Both the position numbers and the translations under genes were made by a program. A stretch of 64,000 nucleotides of DNA from Nematopogon swammerdamellus (taxonomy: Eukaryota > Arthropoda > Insecta > Lepidoptera > Adelidae), in the NCBI GenBank assembly GCA_946902875.1, contig OX336336.1:4868545-4932544 (forward strand). The letters are read 5' to 3'. Below, piece after piece: positions 40,301 to 52,300 of the stretch. The notes under the pieces are model-generated. The model made no database searches. It was not told the DNA's origin and saw nothing but the letters and a program-made list of their open reading frames with translations. Every line of letters starts with the position of its first letter. Position 1 is the first letter of the stretch.

Positions 40301-43300
40301 GCGGTGAAGGATGTGGCTTCGCCAAGAGTCGCGTAGCGGTTAGTGGATGTCCGCTTGGTGGGTGATCGTTGTTAGGTATCATCCTGGGACCATACTTCAA
40401 TTGACCAGGTGCTGCTCTTGGACTGTCTGTAGTTTGACCAGTTCGAGGAGTCATTACTTCTTTGTAGGCATGAGACATTTTTGGTCGTCCTGTATTAGTT
40501 ATAAGTCTAGGATTATTATTCGATTGGTTTGTGTGAGATACAGTGCGAAGTGGACCAATAGGAAGTTGAACGGAGGTCATCTGTAGACTGCTCGATAGTT
40601 GAACAGAACGAGATCTCTTCCGCGTTGCAACCAAAGGTTGACTACTAGATGTCACCCGAGGAGATGCCATTAGTTTAGTATTGATGGGTGCTGTGTCTTT
40701 TGATTGGCCGGGGTGAGATGCTGCTCGTGGACTGCCCTTTAGACCGGCGTTTAATGTCGTTCTTGAGCGTTCCACTGGTTGAGCACTGGGAGGTGCAGTC
40801 CGTGGACTGTTTATTCCTTTGCTAATATTTGTTGCAGCTTCTGGACCACTCTTAGATTGCACAGTTTGAGATGGAGGTCTGGTTTGACTAGTGGGAGGTG
40901 CGACTCTTGACTTGTCTGTCGGTTGGTTAAAATTCGATGTTGTTTGTGGGTTACTCTTTGATTTGCCAGTATTAGAATTAGTATGTGTTCCACCTATGAC
41001 ATGCCCACTTTTAGAAATGACAGTTTTTTTAGCAGGGTTAGCTGGCACCCTTTGATGGATCGTTGATTGGTCATTGTTAGGTTTTTCATTTTTCAGTTGA
41101 CTGAAGCTTTTTGGAATACCGGTTGCTCGACCAGCACTAGGTATGGACGACTGAACACCCTTTGCTTGACTAGTAACTAGTGTCGACCATTGACCGCCAC
41201 TTGTTTGTCTTGTATTAGTTGCGTCCCCAGTTGATTGACCAGTATTAGTCCGTTGATTGATTCTCGGAAGGACATTGTTGGGTGGACAGCTATTTGGTTG
41301 CCGGGAAGTAGTTGGTTGACTAGAATTAGGTATCGACCATTGATTGCCCCTTGGTTGGCTGGAATGATTTGGATCTCCAATTGGTTGAACAGTATTAGGT
41401 GTGGCTCGCAGACTGATTCTCGGTTGGTCATTGTTAGGCAGAGAAAGGTGTCCAGAACTGGGAAATGTTTGTTCCTGTCGAAGGTTAGCCCGTGCACTAC
41501 CCGTAGGATGCACTGAGGGAGATTTCGTCAGAGGACTACTTTTGGAAAGTGTCGCATATGACTTCGCCCGTTGACCGTGAGGTACGGCCTCGCACGCTGG
41601 ACTGTTGCCGCCTGTCGACGTTTCGCTCCGAGCTTCAGCTTTTTCTTCATCGAATGGATTGTTGGGTGTGAAAGCCTGCGATAACAAATGAAATAGTCAC
41701 TAAACACAATAATATGCAGAGTTTATTAAAAAGGAAGCATTAAATATTTCACTGCCTGATAAGCAGAGATAGGATAATCGGATACATATTTACCTAAACT
41801 TGAGAGGTTGGATAAGTATGGAAAGAAACTTGTGAATTTTTCCCCAGGATTGACGTATTTTAATTGTTAACAGTATATTATTTAGTTCCACACCTTCGAA
41901 ATAAATGTTTCAAAGAAGCCACTTCCATATTTTTTAGCATTTAGGCAAATATGTATCCGATTATCCTATCTCTACTGATAAGTATAAAACCTTATTAAGC
42001 AAAAATTCATGTTCCTGAGATAGACATTTTATTTCAGCAGAAATATTGTGATTAAATTGAACTTTCCAACAGTACCATCAAGCCGCCGCGTAGGAAGATG
42101 GAGGTGGTGTGCGGTGCGGCCGCCTTCTCCACGGGCTGTACGGGCAGCGACACGGCGAGCCGGCTGCCACACAGCGCCACACCCAGGGTCATGTGCCGCG
42201 CGCAGTTCCTCATCAGACCGAATACTCGCATGCTGTCCGGACTCTCCTTCGACTATATTCATCACGTAAAACATTTGAGTGTGCTTTATTATACTTATCC
42301 TTGCCCTCTCTCACGCACTGTGCACAGACAATCGTGCACGTACAACTCTCCGCTCGGCTTCTTTGGACCTGCATTTACTCATTGCGTCTACTGTAACAGA
42401 ATAATGTAATGGGCTGACATCACGATTCCAGCCCAGCAGGTGAATGAGTAAATTTTGTCAGCTTACATACATACATTTTGTTAATTCACCCAGCGTTGTT
42501 GTCGTACGGTTAATTTGTTTTGATTGGTGCGACAATACAGAATGAAGGCTTCATAAAATATTTCATTACATTTATCATATTGAGGATAACCCTGTACAAG
42601 AATTTTTAGTGACGGGTGGCCGAGTGGGTTGGGCATCGGTTTCTCAAGCGAAAGGTCCGAGGTTCAAATCCGGCCGGCGTGTACCAATGAGTTTTTTTGT
42701 GACGAAAAAATTTACATTCATACCTAAATCTTCAGCTTCAACGTTCGGAACCGATGTAAAACTCTAGATCCCTTCCTTTGCCCCTTACTATGTGGTAGGC
42801 TCAAATTGTAGCCGACTGGGTTGGTACCACCGTACTGAATGTAAGAAAGCCGCATAGCAGCCTCGGTTGTGTGCTCCTCTAGTCCAGTATAGCCAACAAT
42901 CCAGGAAAGTGTCTGGTATGGCACCTACCTTCTCGAACGTGATATTGGCTGGTCGGAGCATGTGCTTTGGCCCCTCCGACACAGTCACCCACATCGGATT
43001 ACATAAAAAAAACCTTCTGCTCACTGAAACCAGACGCGGACTTACGCATACGTTCCGCATCATCAGTCCGTTGTGCAGTAAGCCGACACACTCGGTTGTC
43101 ATGCGGGAGACGTAGTTGGAGTACGGGTAGCGGCTGACGGCGGCCGTCACGTCCTTGCCTCGCATCTTCCTCAGCAGCTCCATCGTACGTCGGTTGTCGC
43201 ACCTAGAAACCACAGCTTAATTAACACTTGTTGCAAGACCCATCGTTGGTCGGCAGTCGCAACTCCGAACCAGACAATTAAGTCCTTTGTGTCCACGACT

Positions 43301-46300
43301 GGATAAATGTATAAGCAAAAATGCACCCTGACGTACCGTAGTCAAATCAAATCAAAATATATTTATTGCACTCGAAAAATTATTTGCAAAAGGTACAGCT
43401 TAACACCGTAGGCGTTCTCCTCCAGCAAACCTTTGGGTTATCATGAAAGAATGTGGAGTGGCAGAGAACAAATAGAGAGATGATGATAAAATATAGACAT
43501 ATAATTTAAACAGATAATAAAACACAAATACAAATAAATAGAGAATATTTCTCTATATATGTACAATATATTTAAACATACATACATTCAAATAAGATAT
43601 ACAGAGAAGGTAACAATAGACGCTAAAACATTTATCAACGTGTACACTAATATTAAAAAGAGGTCAAGTTTAGACGTAGGAGGTAATCTCCGAAAATACA
43701 CATTCGATTTTAAAAATTATTTGACCAATAATCATATGACCAATAGTCACGGCATATTTTGTTTTGTTTTTATTTATGATGTCTTTATTAGTAGGTAAAA
43801 CATGTGATAAAACTATTAGATACACTTACGTGAATTCTTTAACATCATAGATCTTTCCGGCTATAATGATCCACGCTCCACCTTCCTTCAGCTTGTTTGC
43901 AACATCTTGCCTGTAAAAATAAATTCCCTACTAATAAAAAAAAACTACTAATAACTAATTGCAACTAGTATAAACCGACGGCGACGGCCAGCGCGTCTCG
44001 CCTTGACCAGACTCGCGCACCGACACAAACACACATGTCTCCTTAGGTGTAGGTAGAGTATAGATAGAACTTAACCGTGGTTCGGATTCCACATAAAACT
44101 GTAAGTACCTTACTAGGTGGTAAGGTTTATCCCGCCTGTCGGTCGAAACGGCTATGTAAATAGTTTGTGTTTTCCATCCAGTTCAGTGTAGCCAAAATGA
44201 AATGAAGGGAAGCACTGACATGGTACCAAGTTCACCCGGTGTTATGGGCTGAAATCACGGATGTTGTAGGTGATGTAGCCAACGGTGTCAGTTTCCATAA
44301 AAAAAAAACCAACCCAATAAAAGCGGATTCTCAATTCAAATCGCATGTACTTTCATAAGATCATACATAAATATATCACGCTGCTAGCTCTCTCTCTCTC
44401 ACACACACACACGGTTATGGTAGCGAAATTACAAACACAACTCACTTCCTATAGACTTTGTAGTTGATGTCATGCCTCTTGGTCATGAGCCCCGGCCAAC
44501 CGAGGTCATCCGAGTCGTCTAGGTGCGCAGCGGGCAGCGCGCGCGTCACCATGTCGCACACGCGCGCCAGCTGCGTGAGCGCCGCGTTGCATTCTGCTAG
44601 CGCGAACGGGGAGTGACTTGCGCACGTCACGGCCCAAGCGCCGAGCTCGCACACCACTGTGCCTGCGACGTCGCACCGTTATATTGAGACATGGTTACAA
44701 ACATGTTTATGAAACTGGAGTCATATTTGTTTGTGGAGTTCTAACATAAGTGTTGACTGACTAAAACTCTCTTGTCTATTGTATATATGTGTATAAAAGA
44801 CGGCATATAACTTGGACCAGTTTGCGCAGGTACGGAAGTGTATTTGGGAGCGAATGGCGCGCGCGCACGCGGTGCAGAGGGCGGCGGGCGGCTGGCCAAC
44901 CAATCACGCAGTCTGCAGGCGCTCTTCCCGCCGTCGCATCCCGCGCCCTCCACCAAAGATACCCTAAAATCGGCTACTGCACTGATCCAAGTTATATACC
45001 ATCTGGTATACTTTAAAATAAAATAATAATACAACAACAGGCAATGCGCCACGTATTGGGCACATTCACATGTGCCCAGTTCACCAGTTTCTAAGATATT
45101 CAACTAAAAGTTCATCTGTCTGAATCCAACGTGAGCAGTCAATGACAAAAATATGGTTAATAAAATGACAGATGAAAGCGAGGTTATAACTTTCTAAAAA
45201 CACAGAAGATCCCATTTTATCGTAAGAGCTTCGACCTTACAAAAATTTCGAAGGAAACTAACCAGCAACATCTCTGCAGAGGAGTTTAGACAGCTTCTCT
45301 AGTTGGTTGCGCGTGGACATACGCGCTGCGCGCGCGAAAAGCTTGAGCGTAGTGGTGGTGTGTTCACACAGAAGCGACGTGTACTGACGGAGGAGGGCGG
45401 TGGCGGCCGCGCGCACCTCCCCACCGCCCCGCCGCCACATCACCTCGCAGAACAACAGCCTAAAGTAGACATGCCGATCAGTACAATTATGTCAAACATT
45501 CACCGCTCAGACGTCGGCGCCGGCGCAAGCTAATCTCCGTAAAATGTCGGAAATGTCTGCGGTAACCATTTTTTACGCAAGGAGAGAAAATAAGTTTTTT
45601 TTTTCGAAAAAAATATACGAAAACCTATAGCAAATGTTGCATGGTTCTAATTGTTACAAAATTTCCTACAAATATATCTACACCATACAGTGCACTTCAT
45701 CTTGTTTTAATTCCAAATTGTGAGTTCAACATTGCACAAACATTGCACTCCACAAATACAGTGAGGTTAAGTTTTTTTCGATTTCACACACTCGTGAATG
45801 GATAAAAACCTCCAATAATAAGTAACACATTCACTTCAGAAACTTTGTATTTTTTCGAATTTATACAGAAACACAAGCAACTAATGACTAAAGTACCAAA
45901 AATAATTTTTATTTGCGGCGAGGGCACACCCAATTCCTGCGCAAACATGGCGCGCGACACCAAGTCTCGAAAACAACTAAAGAGTCCTTTAATTTTTCAT
46001 TCATACAATGATACAGAAGTACTAATAGCCTCCGACGTTCCCAATGTCTTGTATGCCGTTGACTGTATGCCTTGTCTACATATTCACCGCTAAACAACAA
46101 ATCAATGTGATACCTTTGAAAGCGTATAAGCAGATCACAACTGGGGCTGATCTTGTCTCGTGACTGAGCAGGTTTCAGCGGCTTGGGGACCGGTTCGCTC
46201 GTCTTTCTTCGTCTTTTGATCTTCTTTCTTTTCACGTTTGTTTTTCTTTTACTTCTCTTGAGCTTCGCGTCAGAATCTTTCTTAACAACTGCCTTAATGC

Positions 46301-49300
46301 GTAGTTGTGTTTGAGTACTCGTGTTTTGTATTAGTTGCTTCACCTGTGAAAATATTATATGTAATGATGAAGGAAGGATTATGATTAATCTTACTCTCAC
46401 ATTGAGTAATAATTTTTGTACTTACGTACGTATGTTGCATACGTAACAAAACAAATACATGATACAATTTGTTAATGTCATTTTAAAGAATATAAACCTC
46501 ATGAGCAACAAAGTGCAAGTCTTAGGTTTGAAAATAAATTCTAAGGGAAATGATTAAGAAAATTGAATCATCAGGGTAAGAAGATTAAACGGTGTTGTGC
46601 TGCAAGTACTCTTGTAAATTGCAACACCACACCGACCACCATGTTTAACAAAGTATTAGGAGAAGATAACTATCAAACAGCAAGTAAGGTACGAAGACCC
46701 CACTATATGACTCGGTGGAAGGACCGCGCGAAGGTGAGAGGTGGCTGTCACCCTTTGGCACGACATCTTGTCATTATTCCTTAGTCGCCTTTTACGACAT
46801 ACACGGAGGAAGATGCAAAGGGGCTATTGTTTTCAAGTACCGGCCCCACACGGTACGGTATTTAAAAGAGTATGAACATGAATTCATACCAAGTGCATGA
46901 GAGGAACCATGGTCGTGTTGTCATTGTCAGCGACTGAACTTGCATTGTAACCAGGCTGGGGCGCTGAAACAATACATTGCATAAGACTTCTATATGCATA
47001 AGACACATAATCTTTTAATATTGAATTGAATATTGTATTATTGAAATGAGTTTTGTCAGGCTCGGTAGCTCAGTGGTGCGGTCGGTCGACTTGTTAAGCA
47101 CTAGTGGGCGCGGTCAGTACTTGGATGGGTGACCGCTGGACCGTTGGAGGCTGGCCGTGGTTCGAATTCCACGTGAAACTGTAGGTCCCTTCCCTTCTTA
47201 CCTTACTAGGTGGAGGGATTTATCCCGCCCGGGTTGGTACCACCGCACTGAATGAAACGTTGGTCGAGACGGCTATGTAAATAGTTCGTGTCTTCTGTCC
47301 AGTTCAGTGTAGCCGACATGAAATGAAGGGAAGCACTGACATGGCGCACCTAGTTCACCCGGTGTTACGGGCTGACATCACGGATGTGGTAGGTGATGTA
47401 GCCAACCGTGTCAGATTCCATAAACAAAAAGTTTAACTTACCATGAATAGTTTCGTAGGTTTCCTCGGTTGCAGTAGCGGTCTCCTCAAAATTGTCAGTT
47501 GCTATATCCACCTGGTCCACTTCCCTGTTGACAAGTAAGCAAGTACTTCTGTGAGAAACTACCCCCACCAACTGAATAAGCTCCAATCTGGCAATGACAG
47601 ACCAGTCCGAACTCTCTCAAGACAAACTGAAAGCAGAAATCACATTTCATGATGTTGTGTTTGGTTACAATTACATACGTTACTAGGCTGGGTACATAGT
47701 AAGGTATGTCGGTCGCATGATCAATCACCTCAAATGAATTTATTTTCTTTTTTTTTTATAAAGAAAAAATTGGGTTTATTTATTATGTTCCTCTATTTGA
47801 AACTATCTCACCTTCTTGAAACAACATTCTTATTGACGCACACCCAAACGAGCTCGCTCAAGATCATATGAGGAGCAACGGAACAAAATCACACATGTCC
47901 ACATTAACTTTTTTTGCAGGAGAGCCAAAAAACCAATAAACTAATATATGTGTGATTTTGGTGCAAATTTTTCCAATCCAATGATTATTCTATTTCATTT
48001 GTGTGATTATGATCGAAAGTTTAGAGTTCGACATCAAAATACGACGTTGTACCATATGTCTGATTCTGATGCAAACCTTGGATTTCTAGCCATTATACAA
48101 GAGTGATTGTGTGATTTTGAATACTATAAAACTGCTATTCGATAGGTTTCAGGCTAAAGATGCCGAATCGATAAAAAAAAACACTCACGGAAAAAAGTGT
48201 ATATGTGCGATTTTGTTCCGTTGCTCCTCATATGTAAGCGAGGATTAAACCAAGCAGACTCGAGAACCACAAAACAATTTATAAAATAGAATAACTCAAA
48301 ACACAAAAACAGCTGAAAGTACTACTGAAGGTCAGATTGTAGAAATAAGAAAAAAAAAACAGAATTACCCATGCTTCAGAACTATCACATAACCTCAAAG
48401 AGTACACAGCAACAGACTCACATATCCAGCATAAGATGTCTGTACTTGTCGACGGCGTCTATACGCAGGGCGTGCCTCAACGCGTCGTGGAGCCCCCCGG
48501 CGCAGAGGAACGACCACACCAGCAGCTCAGTCATGAACCGGTTGCCGGCGCTCACAGACTTCGGTCCTGGAAACATACAGGCATTGCTGTAGCACCTCAG
48601 CCTCGGTAGCTCAGTGGCGCGGTCGGTCGACTGTTGTTAAGCAACCCTGAGCGCGGTCAGTACTTGGATGGGTGACCGCTCGACCGTTGGAAGCTGACCG
48701 TGGTTCGGATTTTTATTTATTTATTTATTTATTTATTTATTAACTATGTAAATAGTTCGTGTTTTCCGTCCAGTTAAGTGTAGCCGACATGAAATGAAGG
48801 GAAGCACTGACACGGCACCTAGTTCACCCGGTGTTATGGGCTGACATCACGGATGTTATCGGTGATGTAGCCAACGGCCATCTTGTTTCATCTGCCATTT
48901 TGAATTGTCTGCCATCTTGTTTAATCTGCCATCTTGCAACATCTGCCATCTTGTGTTGTTCGCCATCTGGTGTTATCTGCCATCGTGCACTGTCCACCAT
49001 CCTGTATCCTACAGTGTATACTCACGTGGGGGCAGAAGTGCCAGCAGATGGTTGGCTCGCAAGCCGGGTGTGGGGAGCAGTACGGGCCAGGCGACGGGGA
49101 GAGTGCGGCGCGCGCACGCGGCGGCCACGCCGCCAGCGCGCCCCTCCACCAGCGACACCACCGAGCGGTGCACGCTCGCGCACCAACCCGCGTCGCTCTC
49201 GATGTATCCTACAGTGTATACTCACGTGGAGGCAGAAGTGCCAGCAGATGGTTGGATCGCAAGCCGGGTGTGGGGAGCAGTACGGGCCAGGCGACGGGGA

Positions 49301-52300
49301 GAGTGCGGCGCGCGCACGCGGCGACCACGCCGCCCGCGCGCCCCTCCACCAGCGACACCAGCGAGCGGTGCACGCTCGCGCACCAACCCGCTTCGCTCTC
49401 GATGTATCCTACAGTGTATACTCACGTGGAGGCAGAAGTGCCAGCAGATGGTTGGCACGAAAGCCGGGTGTGGGGAGCAGTACGGGCCAGGCGACGGGGA
49501 GAGTGCGGCGCGCGCACGCGGCGGCCACGCCGCCCGCGCGCCCCTCCACCAGCGACACCAGCGAGCGGTGCACGCTCGCGCACCAACCCGTCGCTCTCGA
49601 TGTATCCTACAGTGTATACTCACGTGGGGGCAGAAGTGCCAGCAGATGGTTGGCTCGCAAGCCGGGTGTGGGGAGCAGTACGGGCCAGGCGACGGCGAGA
49701 GTGCGGCGCGCGCACGCGGCGGCCACGCCGCCCGCGCGCCCCTCCACCAGCGACACCAGCGAGCGGTGCACGCTCGCGCACCAACCCGCGTCGCTCTCGA
49801 TGCCCTCACCGTCGTCAGCGATCTTGCGCGAATGCTGGTACGCGTGCAGCTGCAACGTTCATCAACGGAAAACTTATTGAAATACTCATCGAACTTGTTA
49901 TGATCTCAGTGCAGAGGACAAGAAGGCTTATAGACATTTTCGAGCTGTTTCAGAATCTGTAGTTTTCTGAATGCAGAGCGGTGTCATGCTAGCGAATTCT
50001 TCGAATTTTGCTATGTGGTTGACCCTTCTGACCTAACCTAACCAACTGCTTCCTCTAAAAAATGTGAAAATCAAGTGATTGGGTGACATAGTAGAATTGG
50101 TTGTTACAAAATCGGAAAGGTCGGTAGCTGTGATTGGGCCCACGATCTGGAATAGGCTGAGTGAATCTATTTGAAATGCTCCTTCGGACAGTATCTTCTC
50201 ATCTAAGCTCAAGGGGTTTCTGGAGTTCTTAGACCGTGATGATTACTCAAACACATAATAAAAAATAAAAGACTATCTAATTGGTAGTATTTTATATTGT
50301 TAATAAATAATAATGTAAATAATTTTATGTGTAATGATTTATGACATACTATGTACATTATTGACCTGTAATACGAAAAATTATTATCAATAAATAATAT
50401 GAAATCTGTTGGTTTACACCTTTACACCAATAGTATGAATATGTAGCCCCACCTGTAGCCTCAGCAAGTTGAGGCACGCGACGGCTAAACTCTCGCACTC
50501 CTGCATGTTGGTGGCGGCGGCAGCTTGTCCCGGGGGCGGTGGGATTGTGCGAGCGTTCACTGTCAACCTGAGAAGCCGCTCCAATAGCCTGCAGGACATA
50601 TTATGGTGAGTCTGTCATTTCTTTTCAACCAGTTGAATCTGGTTTGAGCAGCCCTGCGTAAAATTTGAGGATATTTTTTCATACTACAATAGTATGAAAA
50701 AACTATCGCTGTAGTGACCCATTAAACACCTTTGCAGTGCAACACAAGAACAATTTAATTATATAATCATACAATCGGAATAAGTCTCAGCTACGATATG
50801 GTGTCCTGCGAATGCTTGGCGAATACGAACCGGAGGAGGTGGGACAAGGGAAGCCACTTCCGAGCAAGCAGAACAGCAATGACAGTGTTATTGGTAAAAC
50901 AGTCCTATTGGTAAAACAGCCAGTGGACGGACCGATATATAACATCGTTATAACGTGAAAAGCACTTCTCCTTTATAAGTAGCAGTGATAGCAATAAGTG
51001 ACATGAACATACCTGAATGTGTTCTGTGAGACGTCGATGATGAAGGGTTGCGAGACGGGCAGGTCCCGCGTGCGCTCCTCGCTCCACACCAGCACCTGGC
51101 TCGCGTTACTCGTCACACCTACCAAAGCATCGCAGTCTTAATCTCGACGCTGCAAACATGTCAGTCTCATAGTGGAAATGCTATATAGCATGGCGGCTTA
51201 AAAAAATTCAAATGATACAATATTATTTATTTCGGGCCGTTCCATTACCATTTAATTTTTAATGGAACTTTAACTTTCGCCATCATTGACAGATAAAATC
51301 ATTAATGAAGAAAAATCAAAATGCACCCTGAGAATGGTGACACAGTGCATTTTCTTGTTAACTTGTGGGACCGAAATGATACCAAAAAGACCTGTTAAGT
51401 TAAAATTACGTAGCCCTTCCCTTCTTGTACACAAGGCGGTTGTTTTTGTGGGCCGTATCGCCGCTCCGCAAAACGCGAGACATTTGCTCATAAGAATGAT
51501 ATTTCTCTATAACCGTTTAAGATTTACATGCACTTCAAAACAGTTTCTATGCCGTTAGGATAAATTAAATTTATGTTCTGGAATAATCGTCTCAGACAGA
51601 GCAAAATGAACATATGTATTTTTTTTAAATGACTTTTTCTCTAATTTACTATTTATTTAAACCCGAAATAAATAAAACTTATTTCATTTATTCTCTCTTA
51701 ACTTCTCGATTAAAATAAAAAGAAATTACCCAGTGCTCTAAACGGTGTAGACAGAGTGCGTAGCGTGTACGGCAAGGGTTGAGCGAGCTGCGCCCGCTCG
51801 TGGCTGCCCCACGCGTACAGCTCCCCGTCCGCGGTGCGCGCGACGCCGTGCCGCGCGCCCAGCGACACCTCCACTATCCGCACGTCTGCAAGCACAAACA
51901 AAATGTATTATTGAGGAGTCAAAAGTTACAAATAGATATTTTAACAAAAGGTAACGTGAAAAAACATAATTATAATATAGCGTTTAGTTGCTTTTCTTTC
52001 TACAGTTCTATATCACTTCAGCACACATTCCGAGTAGTGGACTCATGGAATAAATCACCCCAAGAAGTGATAAGTGCTATCTCAGTGAATGGTTTTAAAA
52101 ACCAGTTGGACACTTTATTAATATGAAAAAATAAATAAATAAAAACATTCAAGGCAACTAAGTTTAAAAAAGGAATTAAAAGCAACTTAAAGCTACTAGT
52201 GTATACTCCGACAATAATAATAATAAATAACCTATATGTGGTTATGGATGATGTTCTAATTATTTCGTAATGAACTACTGTGACGCCAAGTGCATGCACA

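Noticed and set aside
44745..44960. GC-rich open segments between exons 18 and 19 as an extra HERC2 exon
   Set aside because: Exon 18 (ending G/gttagt) joins exon 19 (GC ACA GTG) in exact phase and matches the continuous human sequence; the open frames here disagree with each other and lack a fitting splice pair.
47091..47142. 5S rRNA gene
   Set aside because: Only the internal promoter part matches; it is embedded in a repeated SINE with a tRNA-like start and unrelated 3-prime body.
48831..49962. Long plus-strand open frames of 330-350 codons across the 200-bp array
   Set aside because: They are antisense shadows of the GC-rich exon 13 copies; the minus-strand frame matches HERC2 and has splice sites.
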